Shown: in pieces, positions 11,160 to 21,144 of the stretch
Numbering within the stretch: the stretch's first letter is position 1
Layout: every line of letters starts with the position of its first letter
Origin: Lucinisca nassula
Taxonomy: Eukaryota > Mollusca > Bivalvia > Lucinida > Lucinidae
Direction: 5' to 3'
Length of the DNA: 64,000 nucleotides
NCBI GenBank assembly: GCA_963580285.1
Contig: CAUZLF010000747.1
Coordinates: 186,001-250,000, forward strand
Position numbers and translations under genes: made by a program
Notes under the pieces: model-generated
Database searches by the model: none
What the model saw: the letters and a program-made list of their open reading frames with translations, nothing else
Told to the model about the DNA's origin: nothing

Positions 11160-11335
11160 CGAAATAGATCAGCTCTAGTCTGTGATTTGTTGAGTAATAA
11201 ATCACAGTTTGTCGGTCAGTTGTAAGTAGACAAATCACGCGCGCTACGCGCTCGTGATTTGATCTACTTTACAACTGACCTCCAAACTGTGATTTATTAC
11301 TCAACAAATCACAGTTAGAGCTGATTTATTTCTTA
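11160..11335. repeat. Palindromic element of about 170 bp
   Basis: Arms starting aaatagatcagctctagtct and aatcacagttagagctgattt are inverted complements over roughly 80 bases. The centre near 11245 contains gcgcgctacgcgctc. No coding capacity. A single copy in this window. Confidence 0.8.
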
Positions 11336-11498
11336 ATTCTTGAATGTCGGAGATTTGGTCAAGATGGCAAACACTGTAGCTCATTATGACCCGTCTAATC
11401 CTGTTCTTAACCGTTTACACAGTCAAGGGAGTCGATAAGAAAACTCATCACTTAACATCGAGAGGTCACCGGTTCGATCCCAACAGAGTCAAAAACTC

Positions 11499-11780
11499 CA
11501 TTACGATAACTCAACCGTGTGACATAGTGCATACTTTCATTTCTCCAAAATGGCTACTTTTCCATTGAAAATTTGTGATATTTTCCGTAGTTATACTCCG
11601 AACGTAGGTTGTGGGTGCTCGTTAGAACCGCCTCATTGAGGCGGTTCTAACGAGTACCCACAACCTATGTCTTGAAGCAGAAATAAGAAAAATAATGTAT
11701 ACCCCCATAAACCCCAGCTTTCTCTATATAAAGTGGGGTTTAGGAGGGTTTATTCATTTCACGGACTTGTTCACGTGATG
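11499..11780 (+). mobile_element. HpB hairpin element, complete
   Basis: Begins cattacgataactcaaccgtg, has gtgacatagtgcat, a perfect core stem at about 11605-11665 with loop cctcattgagg, the second stem cagctttctctatataaag, and ends ttcacgtgatg. It pairs with the next copy as a head-to-head inverted duplicate. Confidence 0.9.
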
Positions 11781-11799
11781 GTTTGCCGAAATTGATACT

Positions 11800-12079
11800 C
11801 ATCACGTGATCAAGTCCGTGAAATGAACACCCCCCTAAACCCCACTTTATATAGAGAAAACTGGGGTTTACGGGGGTAAACATTATTTTCCTTATTTATG
11901 CTCCAAGACATAGGTTGTGGGTACTCGTTAGAACCGCCTCAATGAGGCGGTTCTAACGAGCACCCAAAACCTATGTTTTGAGTATAAATAAGAATAATAT
12001 CGCAAATTTTCATCATAAACATTCTTTTTTTGAGGTATGAATAAAATACACTATACCACACGGATGTGTTATCGTAATG
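11800..12079 (-). mobile_element. HpB hairpin element, complete, inverted
   Basis: Begins catcacgtgatcaagtccgtg and ends cggatgtgttatcgtaatg. Core stem at about 11905-11970 with loop cctcaatgagg, the complement of the loop in plus-strand copies. Only 19 bases separate it from the preceding plus-strand copy, so the two form an inverted repeat of about 580 bases. Confidence 0.9.
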
Positions 12080-13839
12080 TGAAATCTTTTTACGGTTATT
12101 CTGCCCTAGTTTTCAAAATCATCACGAAAACCGCCTTTGTAACTCAGACCTCCTTGAATCCTACTTTTATATACAGAAAAATTCGGGTTTTCAGGGGTAA
12201 ACCTAATTTTTCTTCAAGATTTCTGTTCTAAAATATAGATTGCGGGTACTCGTTAGAACCGGATTGATGAGGCGGTTCTAACCTATACCAACAGTCTATA
12301 GTTTGAGCAGAAATAAGTAAAATATTACAATTTTTCAGCTTAAAATGTTTGCTTTTATTTCGGCAATAAAAGGACTAGTCTCCATAAGGGGGTTTTCCTG
12401 GTACCTAAATTTTTCAATAATATTTTGGGAAAATATAGCCACACAGAGGGGAAATTCATCCCTGGTAAGTTTGAATCAAACAGAACTCTAGTTTTGTGAT
12501 AAGGGCTTATCAAATGTGGGTGGGGTAATTCCATATCAGTTCTACTAAGGACAATTAATCAGCAATTGACTATATTCAAATAGCACACTGACAAAACTTT
12601 TTGCCATATAATGCATAGACTGTGGGTATATATTAATGTGAAATAGGGTGATTGTATATTTTATTGAACTTTGCTAAAATATAATAATTTATTTGCACGT
12701 TGCGGATTTTCATTAATTTTTCATCTACCAACTTTGCCAAAAAGTTGAACATTTCTCTATTAAGCAACACATTCTTACCTAATTTCTAGAAAATACTTAT
12801 CAATGCTTTGCCATTGCAGAATTGTAAGGATTTTTTTATAAATGGTCTGTGACATGAGTTATGTGCCCTTGAAAAAGAGAAAATTGCAGTAAAATGCGAT
12901 GAAATTATCAAAACTTTGTTTTGCCTTTTTGCTATAAGTTTACTGGCGAGAAATGCTTACAGGAGTTAAATTCTAATGTATTTATCGTGTAAAAGGGTTG
13001 TACTATTATAGCAGAGACTAAATTGGTCCCAGTTAGGGTCAAAATTACTTTTAGAGGTTTTAAGATTTGGATATAATTGACACACATTTGCTCATCTCAT
13101 TCCGTATCACTTTCTTCTGAGGAGTCGCTGTTGGTATCCCAAACTTCAGCTGCAGCATCTGTAAGAAAATCCATGTATTTATTATGTATCTTAGGCCCTT
13201 TTGTTGCTGGCTGGTGTCGCTCAAACCCCAAATACCATAAGACTGATGCAATATGGGCACAACAGCCCACTACTCTAGCCCCTGATTTGCATGTGCAAAA
13301 CCAACCGACGATAGGTGATAAGCCTGTGCTGTATTCAATCCATAAATTATAGGTCTTGCTACTGGTATGCCTTGAACGTATTAGGGACTTGAGGACACCT
13401 TCTTGCTCTTTGTTTATAAGAATTTCATATTTGCCGTCATCTGTTTGGTGTTCTTTCGTGTAGGATTTGGCCTGGCGAATCTGATACACTCCCATTGTCA
13501 GGTCTCTTAATTCTGCTTCGTTCAGTTCGGGGAAATCTGGCATTTCAGATGCATCCATACTTTTCCAAATTGAGCGCCGTTTGTCCCACTTATTGTCAGT
13601 CACCTTTTGTTGAAGTTTATTCGGTGACTTTGCTAAGGCCATCATTCGTTTGGCCATGACAACATCTGATTCCAAACTAGTCACCAAGGGTGGCCTGAAA
13701 GCGTTGCAAAGGGAGCAAACAATTCGCACATAATCGCCAGCAAACGGGATTTGAGAGTTGGGAAGCACATTACTTAAAGCTTTCAATTGCTTTATACGCC
13801 CATTTGCTGACTCAACAACCCATCTCACTTTGGTGACAA

Positions 13840-14090
13840 ATAAAAATCAAAAATGGGTTCCTTTAAGAGCAATGAAAACATTCATAAGAAAGAAGAAGGG
13901 TCATACTACGTAGTTTCGGCTAATAAAGCCTCATCAGTGACCCTGTAATGATCCCGCAAAGAAAGCCAGAGGAAACATACTGCAATTTTGCGAATTTCGA
14001 ATAGGCAGTCGATTCAAAGACTGAAATAAATCAAAATAGGGTCCAAATAATTAAAAACCTGTCTAGAATATGAGTCTAAACCAATAATTT
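13840..14090 (-). mobile_element. Hammerhead retrozyme copy, 5'-truncated, inside the transposase
   Basis: 251 bp on the minus strand, nearly identical to the monomer at 43.75-44.45 kb. Read on the minus strand it starts aaattattggtttagactc and ends gatttttat, exactly the 3' end of the other locus. Comparison with the uninterrupted right arm (14930-14955) shows the empty site: the host sequence resumes after it with a 2-base duplication (tt). A fixed 3' end, a truncated 5' end and a short target duplication point to RNA-mediated insertion. Confidence 0.85.
13898..13943 (-). ncRNA. Type I hammerhead ribozyme (copy in transposase)
   Basis: Minus-strand sequence forms stem I GGGTCA/TGACCC, the core CTGATGA, stem II GGCT-TTATT-AGCC, the core GAA, a very short self-complementary stem III ACTACGTAGT, and cleavage position A before TGACCC. 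All invariant hammerhead residues are present. Predicted cleavage lies immediately 5' of the TGACCC arm. The tiny stem III is characteristic of hammerheads in Penelope-like elements and retrozymes, which act best as dimers. Confidence 0.9.
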
Positions 14091-14664
14091 AAGTCTGGAT
14101 TCATTTGCTTCCTCAGTGCTATGCTGTTTGTCTTTTTTCTTCAAGAAATGATGCATTTCAGTATTGATCCCACAATCATTAATTAAGTCTGTTACATCCC
14201 TAAACCCCCTATCAACAATGAGAACATCCCCTTCATTGAACCAATTTCTAATATCCTCACTGTTGCTCTTCAGCATATGCTCTGTTATCTTGGCATCTGA
14301 GTTTTTACCATCAGCCAGGTAAGGTCCAAGCACTGTAAGTATGTAGCCGTCAGTTGCTACAAGCATCATCGGTTTAAGCAATGGGCGACCTTTATGAACA
14401 GAATAAGAACGCCTTTGGAATGAATAGTCACCGCTTTTCTCTATGTACACATAGGTACCATCAGCAATAGCAATAGCAACATCTTTCTGTGAATTAGCAA
14501 ACAGAACCCTTGCAAATTCTGTAGTGTGATCTGCAATTATTTTATTTCGTTCTATATGTGACAGGCCAAGATATTTTGGAACGAAATTGGATATTAGACT
14601 TACTCTGGCTGAATGGATTGCCTTACTGCAAGTAGTTTTCTTCACACCAATAAAATAATAAAGA

Positions 14665-15683
14665 TCACACTACAGAATTTGCAAGGGTTCTGTTTGCTAA
14701 TTCACAGAAAGATGTTGCTATTGCTGTTGCTGATGAAACCTATGTGTACATAGAGAAAAGCGGTGACTATTCATTAGGATATTAGAAATTGGTTCAATGA
14801 AGGGAATGTTCTCATTGTTGATAGGGGGTTTAGGGATGTAACAGACTTAATTAATGATTGTGGGATCAATACTGAAATGCCTCATTTCTTGAAGAAAAAA
14901 GACAAACAGCATAGCACTGAGGAAGCAAATGAATCCAGACTTGTCACCAAAGTGAGATGGGTTGTTGAGTCAGCAAATGGGCGTATAAAGCAATGGAAAG
15001 CTTTAAGTAATGTGCTTCCCAACTCTCAAATCCCGTTTGCTGGCGATTATGTGCGAATTGTTTGCTCCATTTGCAACGCTTTCAGGCCACCCTTGGTGAC
15101 TAGTTTGGAATCAGATGTTGTCATGGCCAAACGAATGATGGCCTCAGCAAAGTCACCGAATTAACTTCAACAAAAGGTGACTGACAATAAGTGGGACAAA
15201 CGGCGCACAATTTGGAAAAGTATGGATGCATCTGAAATGCCAGATTTCCCCGAACTGAACGAAGCAGAATTAAGAGACCTGACAATGGGAGTGTATCAGA
15301 TTCGCCAGGCCAAATCCTACACGAAAGAACACCAAACAGATGACGGCAAATATGAAATCCTTATAAACAAAGAGCAAGAAGGTGTCCTCAAGTCCCTAAT
15401 GCGTTCAAGGCATACCAGTAGCAAGATCTATAATTTATGGGTTGAATACAGCACAGGCTTATCACGTATCGTCGGTTGGTTTTGCACATGCAAATCAGGG
15501 GCTAGAGTAGTGGGCTGCTGTGCCCATATTGCATCAGTCTTATGGTATTTGGGGTTTGAGCGACACCAGCCAGCAACAAAAGGGCCTAAGATACATAATA
15601 AATACATGGATTTTCTTACAGATGCTGCAGCTGAAGTTTGGGATACCAACAGCGACTCCTCAGAAGAAAGTGATACGGAATGA
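14665..15683 (+). pseudogene. DDE transposase with SWIM finger (right-arm copy, deleted and stop-containing)
   Basis: Plus-strand copy of the same gene. It starts at DHTTEFARVLFANSQ and reaches KSGDYS, then a deletion of roughly 160 bases joins directly to the region before RNWFNEG, creating an early stop (tat tag near 14783). After the deletion VLIVDRGFRD, VRWVVESANGRIKQ and the SWIM motif FCTCKSGARVVGCCAH are all intact. One further nonsense change (AAA to TAA) lies at 15162-15164, after MASAKSPN. The first catalytic block reads ADETYVY rather than ADGTYVY, with the Asp kept. No retrozyme insertion here, so this arm preserves the empty site. Confidence 0.85.
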
Positions 15684-16491
15684 GATGAGCAAATGTGTGT
15701 CAATTATATCCAAATCTTAAAACCTCTAAAAGTAATTTTGACCCTAAGTGAGACCAATTTAGTCTCTGCTATAATAGTACAACCCTTTTACACAATAAAT
15801 ACATTAGAATTTAACTCCTGTAAGCATTTCTCGCCAGTAAACTTATAGCAAAAAGGCAAAACAAAGTTTTGATAATTTCATTACATTTTACTGCAATTTT
15901 CTCTTTTCAAGGGCACATAACTCATGTCACAGACCATTTATAAAAAAATCCTTACAATTCTGCAATGGCAAAGCATTGATAAGTATTTTCTATAAATGAG
16001 GTAAGAATGTGTTGCTTAATAGATAAATGTTCAACTTTTTGGCAAAGTTGGTAGATGAAAAATTAATGAAAATCCGCAACGTGCAAATAAATTATTATAT
16101 TTTAGCAAAGTTCAATAAAATATACAATCACCCTATTTCACATTAATATATACCCACAGTCTATGCATTACATGGCAAAAAGTTTTGTCAGTGTGCTATT
16201 TGAATATAGTCAATAGCTGATTAATTGTCCTTAGTAGAACTGATATGGAATTACCCCACCCACTTTTGATAAGCCCTTATCACAAAACTAGAGTTCTGTT
16301 TGATTCAAACTTACCAGGGATGAATGTCCCCTCTGTGTGGCTATATTTTCCCAAAATATTATTGAAAAATGTAGGTACCAGGAAAACCCCCTTATGGAGA
16401 CTAGTCCTTTACCATGTATTTGTATAGGCGTGTTATCGTAATGGCTGTTTTTATTGCACACAACAAGGAGAGTATCCCATTACTGCTCTCG

Positions 16492-16739
16492 CATTACGAT
16501 AACACACCCGTGCGACATAGTGCATGTTTTCACATCTACAAAATGACTACTTTTCTGAGGAAAATCAGTGATCCTTTTCTTATTCATACTGCAAACATAG
16601 GTTGTGGGTGCTCGAGTACCCACAGCCTATGTATTGGAGCAGAAATAAGAAAGATAATGTATGTCCCAGTAAACCCCAGTTTTCTCTATATAAAGTGGGT
16701 TTAGAGGGGTCTTCATTTCACGGACTTGTTCACGTGATG
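16492..16739 (+). mobile_element. HpB hairpin element with collapsed stem
   Basis: Begins cattacgataacacacccgtg and ends tcacgtgatg. The core reads gttgtgggtgctcgagtaccc: the inner 30 or so bases of the stem-loop are precisely missing and the two outer arm parts are fused, leaving a shorter perfect hairpin. Otherwise canonical. Confidence 0.9.
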
Positions 16740-16819
16740 GTTTAACCTTTACTATCACCAACAGTTTTCCAGTTGCTTTCCGTGTCGTATACACGTGTAA
16801 CATGCACGTAGTCAAAACA

Positions 16820-19806
16820 AGAGGGCCCAATGGCCCTATATCGCTCACCTGTGTACCAGAAAATCATTAGTGTAGGAGACCACTTGACATTGCTACATAC
16901 TAAATATCTAAGCTCAGGCAAAGCGATGTCCATGCGTATAAACCCCATTGGTTTCATTGGGCGACAGGGCTTGAGATGTAATTTCATCTCAATGTCGGGT
17001 AAAAAGTCCCACAAAATTGGAAGAGACATCTCCAAAATGACCTATACAGTGTTGACAGGGATGTAAAACCTCAAATCAAACAAAATCTGTGCCTTATGGT
17101 TTTGGAAAAGAAGTCTATAGAAGCTAATGAGCCCTGGGGCTTGGCCAATTTTGACCCAAAGGGCATGGTTGGCAGGATTTATGTAGGTGACCATTTTGTG
17201 TTGCTATATACTAAATATCTAAGGTCTGTATTTCATGGTTTCAAAGAAGATGTTTGAAGCTTTTTTCCATTATAAGTTTGTTGGAGTTAAGGGACCACAG
17301 GATTTGGCCAATTTGGACTAAATATCTAAGTTCTGTGCTTCACAGTTTCTGAGAAGAAGATTTTTTAAGCTTTCTTCCATTTAGAGTCTATGGGAGCTAA
17401 GGGGCACCGGGGCGTGGCCCATTTGGACCCCAGGGGCATGATAAGCAGGAAATATGTAGGTGATCACTTGCCGTTGCTACATGCTAAATATCTAAGCTCT
17501 GGGCCCTATGGTTTCAGAGAAGAAGATTTTTGAGGCTTTTCTCCATTTTGAGTCTATGGGAGCTAAGGGGGTCCCGGGGCGTGGCCCATTTGGACCAGAC
17601 TGGCATGATTGGCAGGATTTATGCAGGTGACCACTTGCCATTGCCACATGCTAAATATCTAAGCTCTGGGCCCTGTGGTTTCAGAGAAGAAGATTTTTGA
17701 AGCTTTTTTCCATTATGAGTCTAGGGGAGCTAACGGGCCCCAGGGCATGGCCCATTTGGACCCCAGGGGCATGATTGGGAGGATTTATGTAGGTGACCAC
17801 TTGCCATTGCCACATGCTAATTATCTAAACTCTGGGCCCTGTGGTTTCAGAGAAAAAGATTTTTGAAGCATTTTTCCATTATGAGTCTAAAGGAGCTAAG
17901 GGGCCCCGGGGCGTGGCTCGTTTTGACCACAGGGGCATGATTGGCAGGAATTATGTAGGTGACCACTTGCTGCTGCTACATGCTAAATATCTAAGCTCTG
18001 GGCCCTGTGGTTTCAGAGAAGAAGATTTTTGAAGCTATTTTCTATTATGAGTCAATGGGAGCTAAGGGGCCCGCGGGCGTGGCCAATTTGGACCCCAGGA
18101 GCATGATTGGCAGGAATTATGTAGGTGACTACTTGCCGTTGCTACGTGCTAAATATCTAAGCTCTGGGCCCTGTGATTTCAGAGAAGAAGATTTTTGAAG
18201 CTTTTTTCCATTATGAGTCTATAGGAGCTAAGGGGCCCCGGGGCGTGGCCTGTTTGGACCCCAAGAGCATGATTGGCAGGAATTATGTAGGTGACCACTT
18301 GCCGTTGCTACATGCTAAATTTCTAAGCTCTGGGCTCTGTGGTTTCAGAGAAGAAGATTTTTGAAGTTTTTTTTTTCATTATGAGTCTATAGGAGCTAAG
18401 GGGCCCCGGGGCGTGGCCCATTTGGAACCCAGGGGCATAATTGGCAGGAATTATGTTGGTGACCACTTGCCATTGCTACATGCTAAATATCTAAGCTCTG
18501 GGCCCTGTGGTTTCAGAGAAGAAGATTTTTGAACCTTTTTTCCATTATGAGTATATAGGAGCTAAGGGGCCCAGGGTGTGGCCAATTTCGACCCCATGGG
18601 CATGATTGGCAGGAATTATATAGGTTACCACTTGCCATTGCTACATGCTAAATATCTAAGCTCTGGGCCCTGTGCTTTCAGAGAAGAAGATTTTTGAAGC
18701 TTTTTTCCATTATGAGTCTATTGGAGGGAAGGGGCCCCGGGGCGTGGACCATTTGGAACCCAGGGGCATGATTGGCAGGAATTATGTAGTTGACCACTTG
18801 CCCTTCCTACATGCTAAATATCTAAGCTCTGGGCCCTATGGTTTCAGAGAAGAAGATTTTTGAAGCTTTTTACCATTATGAGTCAATAGGAGCTAATGGG
18901 CCCCGGGGCGTGGTCCGTTTGGACACCAGGGGCATGATTGGCAGGAATTATGTAGGTGACCACTTGCTGTTACTACATGCTAAATATATAAGCTCTGGGC
19001 CCTGTGGTTTCAGAGAAGAAGATTTTTGAAGCTTTTTTTTTCATTATGAGTCTATGGGAGCGAAGGGGCCCCGGGGCGTGGCCCATTTGGAACCCAGGGG
19101 CATGATTGGCAGGAATTATGTAGGTGACCACCTGCCATTGCTACATGCTAAATATATAAGCTCCTGGCCCTGTGGTTTCAGAGTAGAAGATTTTTGATTT
19201 TTTTTTTCCATTATGAGTCTATGGGAATGAAGGGGCCCCGGGGCGTGGCCCTTTTTGAACCCAGGGGCATGATTGGCAGGAATTATGTAGGTGACCACTT
19301 GCCATTGCTACATGCTAAATATCTAAGCTCTGGGCCCTGTGGTTTCAGAGAAGAAGATTTTTGAAGCTTTTTTTCCCATTATTAGTCTATGGGAGCGAAG
19401 GGGCCCTAGGGCGTAGCCCATTTGGCACCGAGGGGCATGATTGGCAGGAATTATGTAGTTGACCACTTGCCCTTGCTACATGCTTAATATCTAAGCTCTG
19501 GGTCCTGTGGTTTCAGGGAAGAAGATTTTAAAATGTTTTCCCATTATAAGTCTATGGGAGCTATATGTTGCCATGGCAACCAGAATTCCAATCTGATCAG
19601 CCCAAAAACCTTTTGCAGCCTTTCCCCCTACCTGATGATGATTCACATGAAATTTGATCAAGATTGGCCATGGGGTATTGGAGATATCCTTATTTGAAAT
19701 TGTTTACGGACGCACGCACGGACGCACGGACGCACGCACGACGGACGACGGACAAAAAGTGATCCCAAAAGCTCACCTCGTCACTACGTGACAGGTGAGC
19801 TAAAAA
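16820..19806 (+). mobile_element. Pearl/Helitron-like element with 166-bp tandem repeats
   Basis: Head caagagggcccaatggccct plus atcgctcacctgtgtacc (16817-16855). It is followed by about 15 units of 166 bp, each with ctaagctctgggccc, tttcagagaagaagattttt, gggagctaaggggcccc, ggcatgattggcagg and aggtgaccacttgcc. The tail has an acggacgcacg-rich stretch (19700-19755), then aaaagctcacctcgtcac and acaggtgagctaaaaa. Unit spacing is exactly 166 at 17675, 17841, 18007 and 18173. The head's gctcacctg and the tail's caggtgagc are inverted complements. This is the architecture described for bivalve tandem-repeat-containing non-autonomous elements (pearl/CvA-like). The small open frames in each unit are repeats, not genes. 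Confidence 0.85.
16919..17087 (+). mobile_element. SINE-1 copy, 5'-truncated, nested in the first 166-bp repeat
   Basis: The repeat word ctaagctctgggccctatgg is split between ctaagctc (before) and tgtgccttatgg (after). Between them lies the 3' part of SINE-1 from ggcaaagcgatgtcc to aaacctcaaatcaaac. Confidence 0.8.
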
Positions 19807-19847
19807 AAAGAAAATCTTTATTTAAAAACTTTTGAATTAACCGTATA

Positions 19848-20074
19848 TTAACATGTTCGTGCGACATAATGCATTCTTTCATGATATCTCTCAAACGGTT
19901 AATCGTCTGATGAAAAATTGTAATCTTATCCTTTTTATATTCAAAACATAGGTTTACGCGTACCCACAACCTACGTCTTGAACTTGAGAAGAAATAAGAA
20001 AAATAAGGTTTGCCCCAAATTTCTCTATATAAAGTGGGGTTTAGGGGATATTCATTTTACAGACTTGTTACCGT
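19848..20074 (+). mobile_element. HpB hairpin element, decayed, stem lost
   Basis: Retains tgcgacataatgca, caaaacatagg, gtacccacaacctac, ctctatataaagtggggttt and the ttcattttacagacttgtt end. The left arm and inner stem are missing (core reads aggtttacgcgtaccca). Confidence 0.7.
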
Positions 20075-20168
20075 GGCTTTTCGTGGAAAACCCCGTTACT
20101 TTATAAATAAATAAGTCCATCAATCAATAAATTACGGAACCCGCGAAGGGACATATTGTTTTTATAAG

Positions 20169-20800
20169 TTGTGCGCACAAGATAATATCCTGTGCGGACA
20201 AGATATTATCTTGTTCGGACAAGATATTATCTTGTGCGCACAACATATCTTGTGCGGACAACATATCTTGTCCGCACAACATATTATCTTGTGCGAACAA
20301 GATATTATCTTGAGCGGACAACATATAATCTTGTGCAGCCAACTTATCCTGTCTGCACAAGATATTAAGTTGTGCGCACAAGATAATATCTTGTCCGCAC
20401 AAGATAATACATCGTCTACAAAACATAGATCTTGTGCGGACACAACTTAATATCTTGTTCGCACAACTTCCCAAGATCTATGTTGTGCAAACAATATAAT
20501 ATGTTGTGCAAACAAGATATTAAGTTTTGCGAACAAGATATTATGTTGTGCGTACAAGATAATATGTTGTCCGCACAATATCTTGTGCGCACAACATATT
20601 ATCTTGTCTGCACAAGATACATGTAATAAGTTGTGCGCAGACAAGATATTATGCTGTCCGCACAAGATCTATTTTGTGCAAACAAGAAAGTATCTTGTGC
20701 GCACAAGACATTAGGTTGTGCTAACAAGATATCTTGTGCGCACAAGATAATATCGTGTGCGCGCAAGATATATTGTTCGCACAAGTGCACAAGATAATAT
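20169..20800. repeat. 21-bp palindromic tandem array, about 29 units
   Basis: Unit close to GTGCGGACAAGATATTATCTT, with many units carrying the perfect palindrome CTTGTGCGCACAAG alternating with GATATTATC or GATAATATC. Period 21 (seven codons), so both strands show open frames with a seven-residue pattern (for example SAQDNIL), which I regard as by-products. Because each unit is self-complementary, the array can pair in many registers. Confidence 0.9.
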
Positions 20801-20814
20801 AGGGCTCAAACATG

Positions 20815-20984
20815 GTTTTTCATGCATTAACATTCGCCGGGTCGCGAAAAAGCTGTTTGAACATGAGGCCGCTAGGCCGAATGTTCAAATATCTTCCGAT
20901 GGATACGGCAAATGTGAATGCAATGAAATAACCATGGATGGTCGTTGTTCTTGCATAACTTACGATTCCGACAGCAAATTGTGA
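20815..20984 (+). CDS. Unrecognised Cys-rich coding fragment
   Basis: The open frame ending at the TGA at 20982-20984 has a well-composed segment after the palindromic array: INIRRVAKKLFEHEAARPNV, then SSDGYGKCECNEITMDGRCS. Residue usage (CEC...CSC, an amphipathic K/E-rich start) looks protein-like, unlike the repeat-derived frames around it. The upstream part of the frame is just the array, and I see no initiating ATG of its own and no splice-site evidence. It may be a last exon or a fragment of an element protein. I do not recognise the family. Confidence 0.3.
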
Positions 20985-21144
20985 CGAAAACGCCAAAAAA
21001 GCTCCATATAAACTCCATATAAACTCTTCAAATGCGACCGGCGAACCAACAGGGCGGCCAATTCAGAATGTTCTTTACAATGACGTTGTTACTAAGGAAC
21101 CATCTAACGTCATCATAGAACCCTTAAACGCTCCATTACATATC

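Larger units (their letters stand above)
13097..14663 (-). pseudogene. DDE_Tnp_4-like transposase with SWIM zinc finger (left-arm copy, interrupted)
   Basis: Minus-strand coding in two blocks, 14663-14091 and 13839-13097, split by a 251-bp retrozyme insertion but in frame across it. The first block contains VAIAIADGTYVYIEKSGDYS (first catalytic Asp in ADGT) and GDVLIVDRGFRD (second catalytic Asp). The second starts with VRWVVESANGRIKQ, carrying the expected catalytic Glu. This D-D-E layout fits the DDE_Tnp_4 (IS5/PIF-Harbinger-like) clan. The C-terminal part has FCTCKSGARVVGCCAH, a CxC...CxH pattern of a SWIM zinc finger, then an acidic end. The N-terminal DNA-binding part is absent because the arm is truncated at the palindrome centre (14664). 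All three catalytic residues are present, but the insertion and truncation make it non-functional. Confidence 0.85.
12369..16410. mobile_element. Snapback (inverted-duplicate) DDE transposon
   Basis: A 4-kb inverted repeat. The left arm (12369-14664) and right arm (14665-16410) meet with essentially no spacer. Outer ends are exact complements (AAAGGACTAGTCTCCATAAG against cttatggagactagtccttt), and the match continues through the 3' non-coding region and the transposase coding region. Each arm carries a 5'-truncated transposase copy reading outward. Both outer ends are the 3' end of the element, so this is not one element with two termini but two 3' portions fused head to head. The left arm additionally holds a 251-bp insertion (13840-14090); the right arm has an internal deletion. 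It sits in an HpA copy. Confidence 0.9.
12120..16443 (-). mobile_element. HpA hairpin element split by a 4-kb insertion
   Basis: The left portion (12120-12368) runs from catcacgaaaaccgcc through the core stem (about 12240-12300) to the block ttcggcaataaa. The right portion (16411-16443) resumes with accatgtatttgtataggcg and the terminal gttatcgtaatg. In intact copies the two are adjacent. The interruption is the inverted transposase structure at 12369-16410. Confidence 0.85.

Noticed and set aside
12120..12320. Target-site duplication for HpA/HpB elements
   Set aside because: I compared flanks of about ten complete copies and found no consistent duplication. The one empty-site comparison (40387) allows at most 2 bases and the other (53631) shows none, so I do not assign a transposon superfamily.
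17675..19029. Series of 63-codon open frames at 166-base spacing
   Set aside because: Each is the same tandem-repeat unit of the Pearl-like element, not independent genes.
20124..20790. Overlapping open frames on both strands with AQDNILC/CADKIIS patterns
   Set aside because: Direct result of a 21-base (seven-codon) palindromic repeat; open in both strands because the unit is self-complementary.
20169..20800. CRISPR-like array of palindromic repeats
   Set aside because: No spacers, 21-base contiguous units, eukaryotic context.
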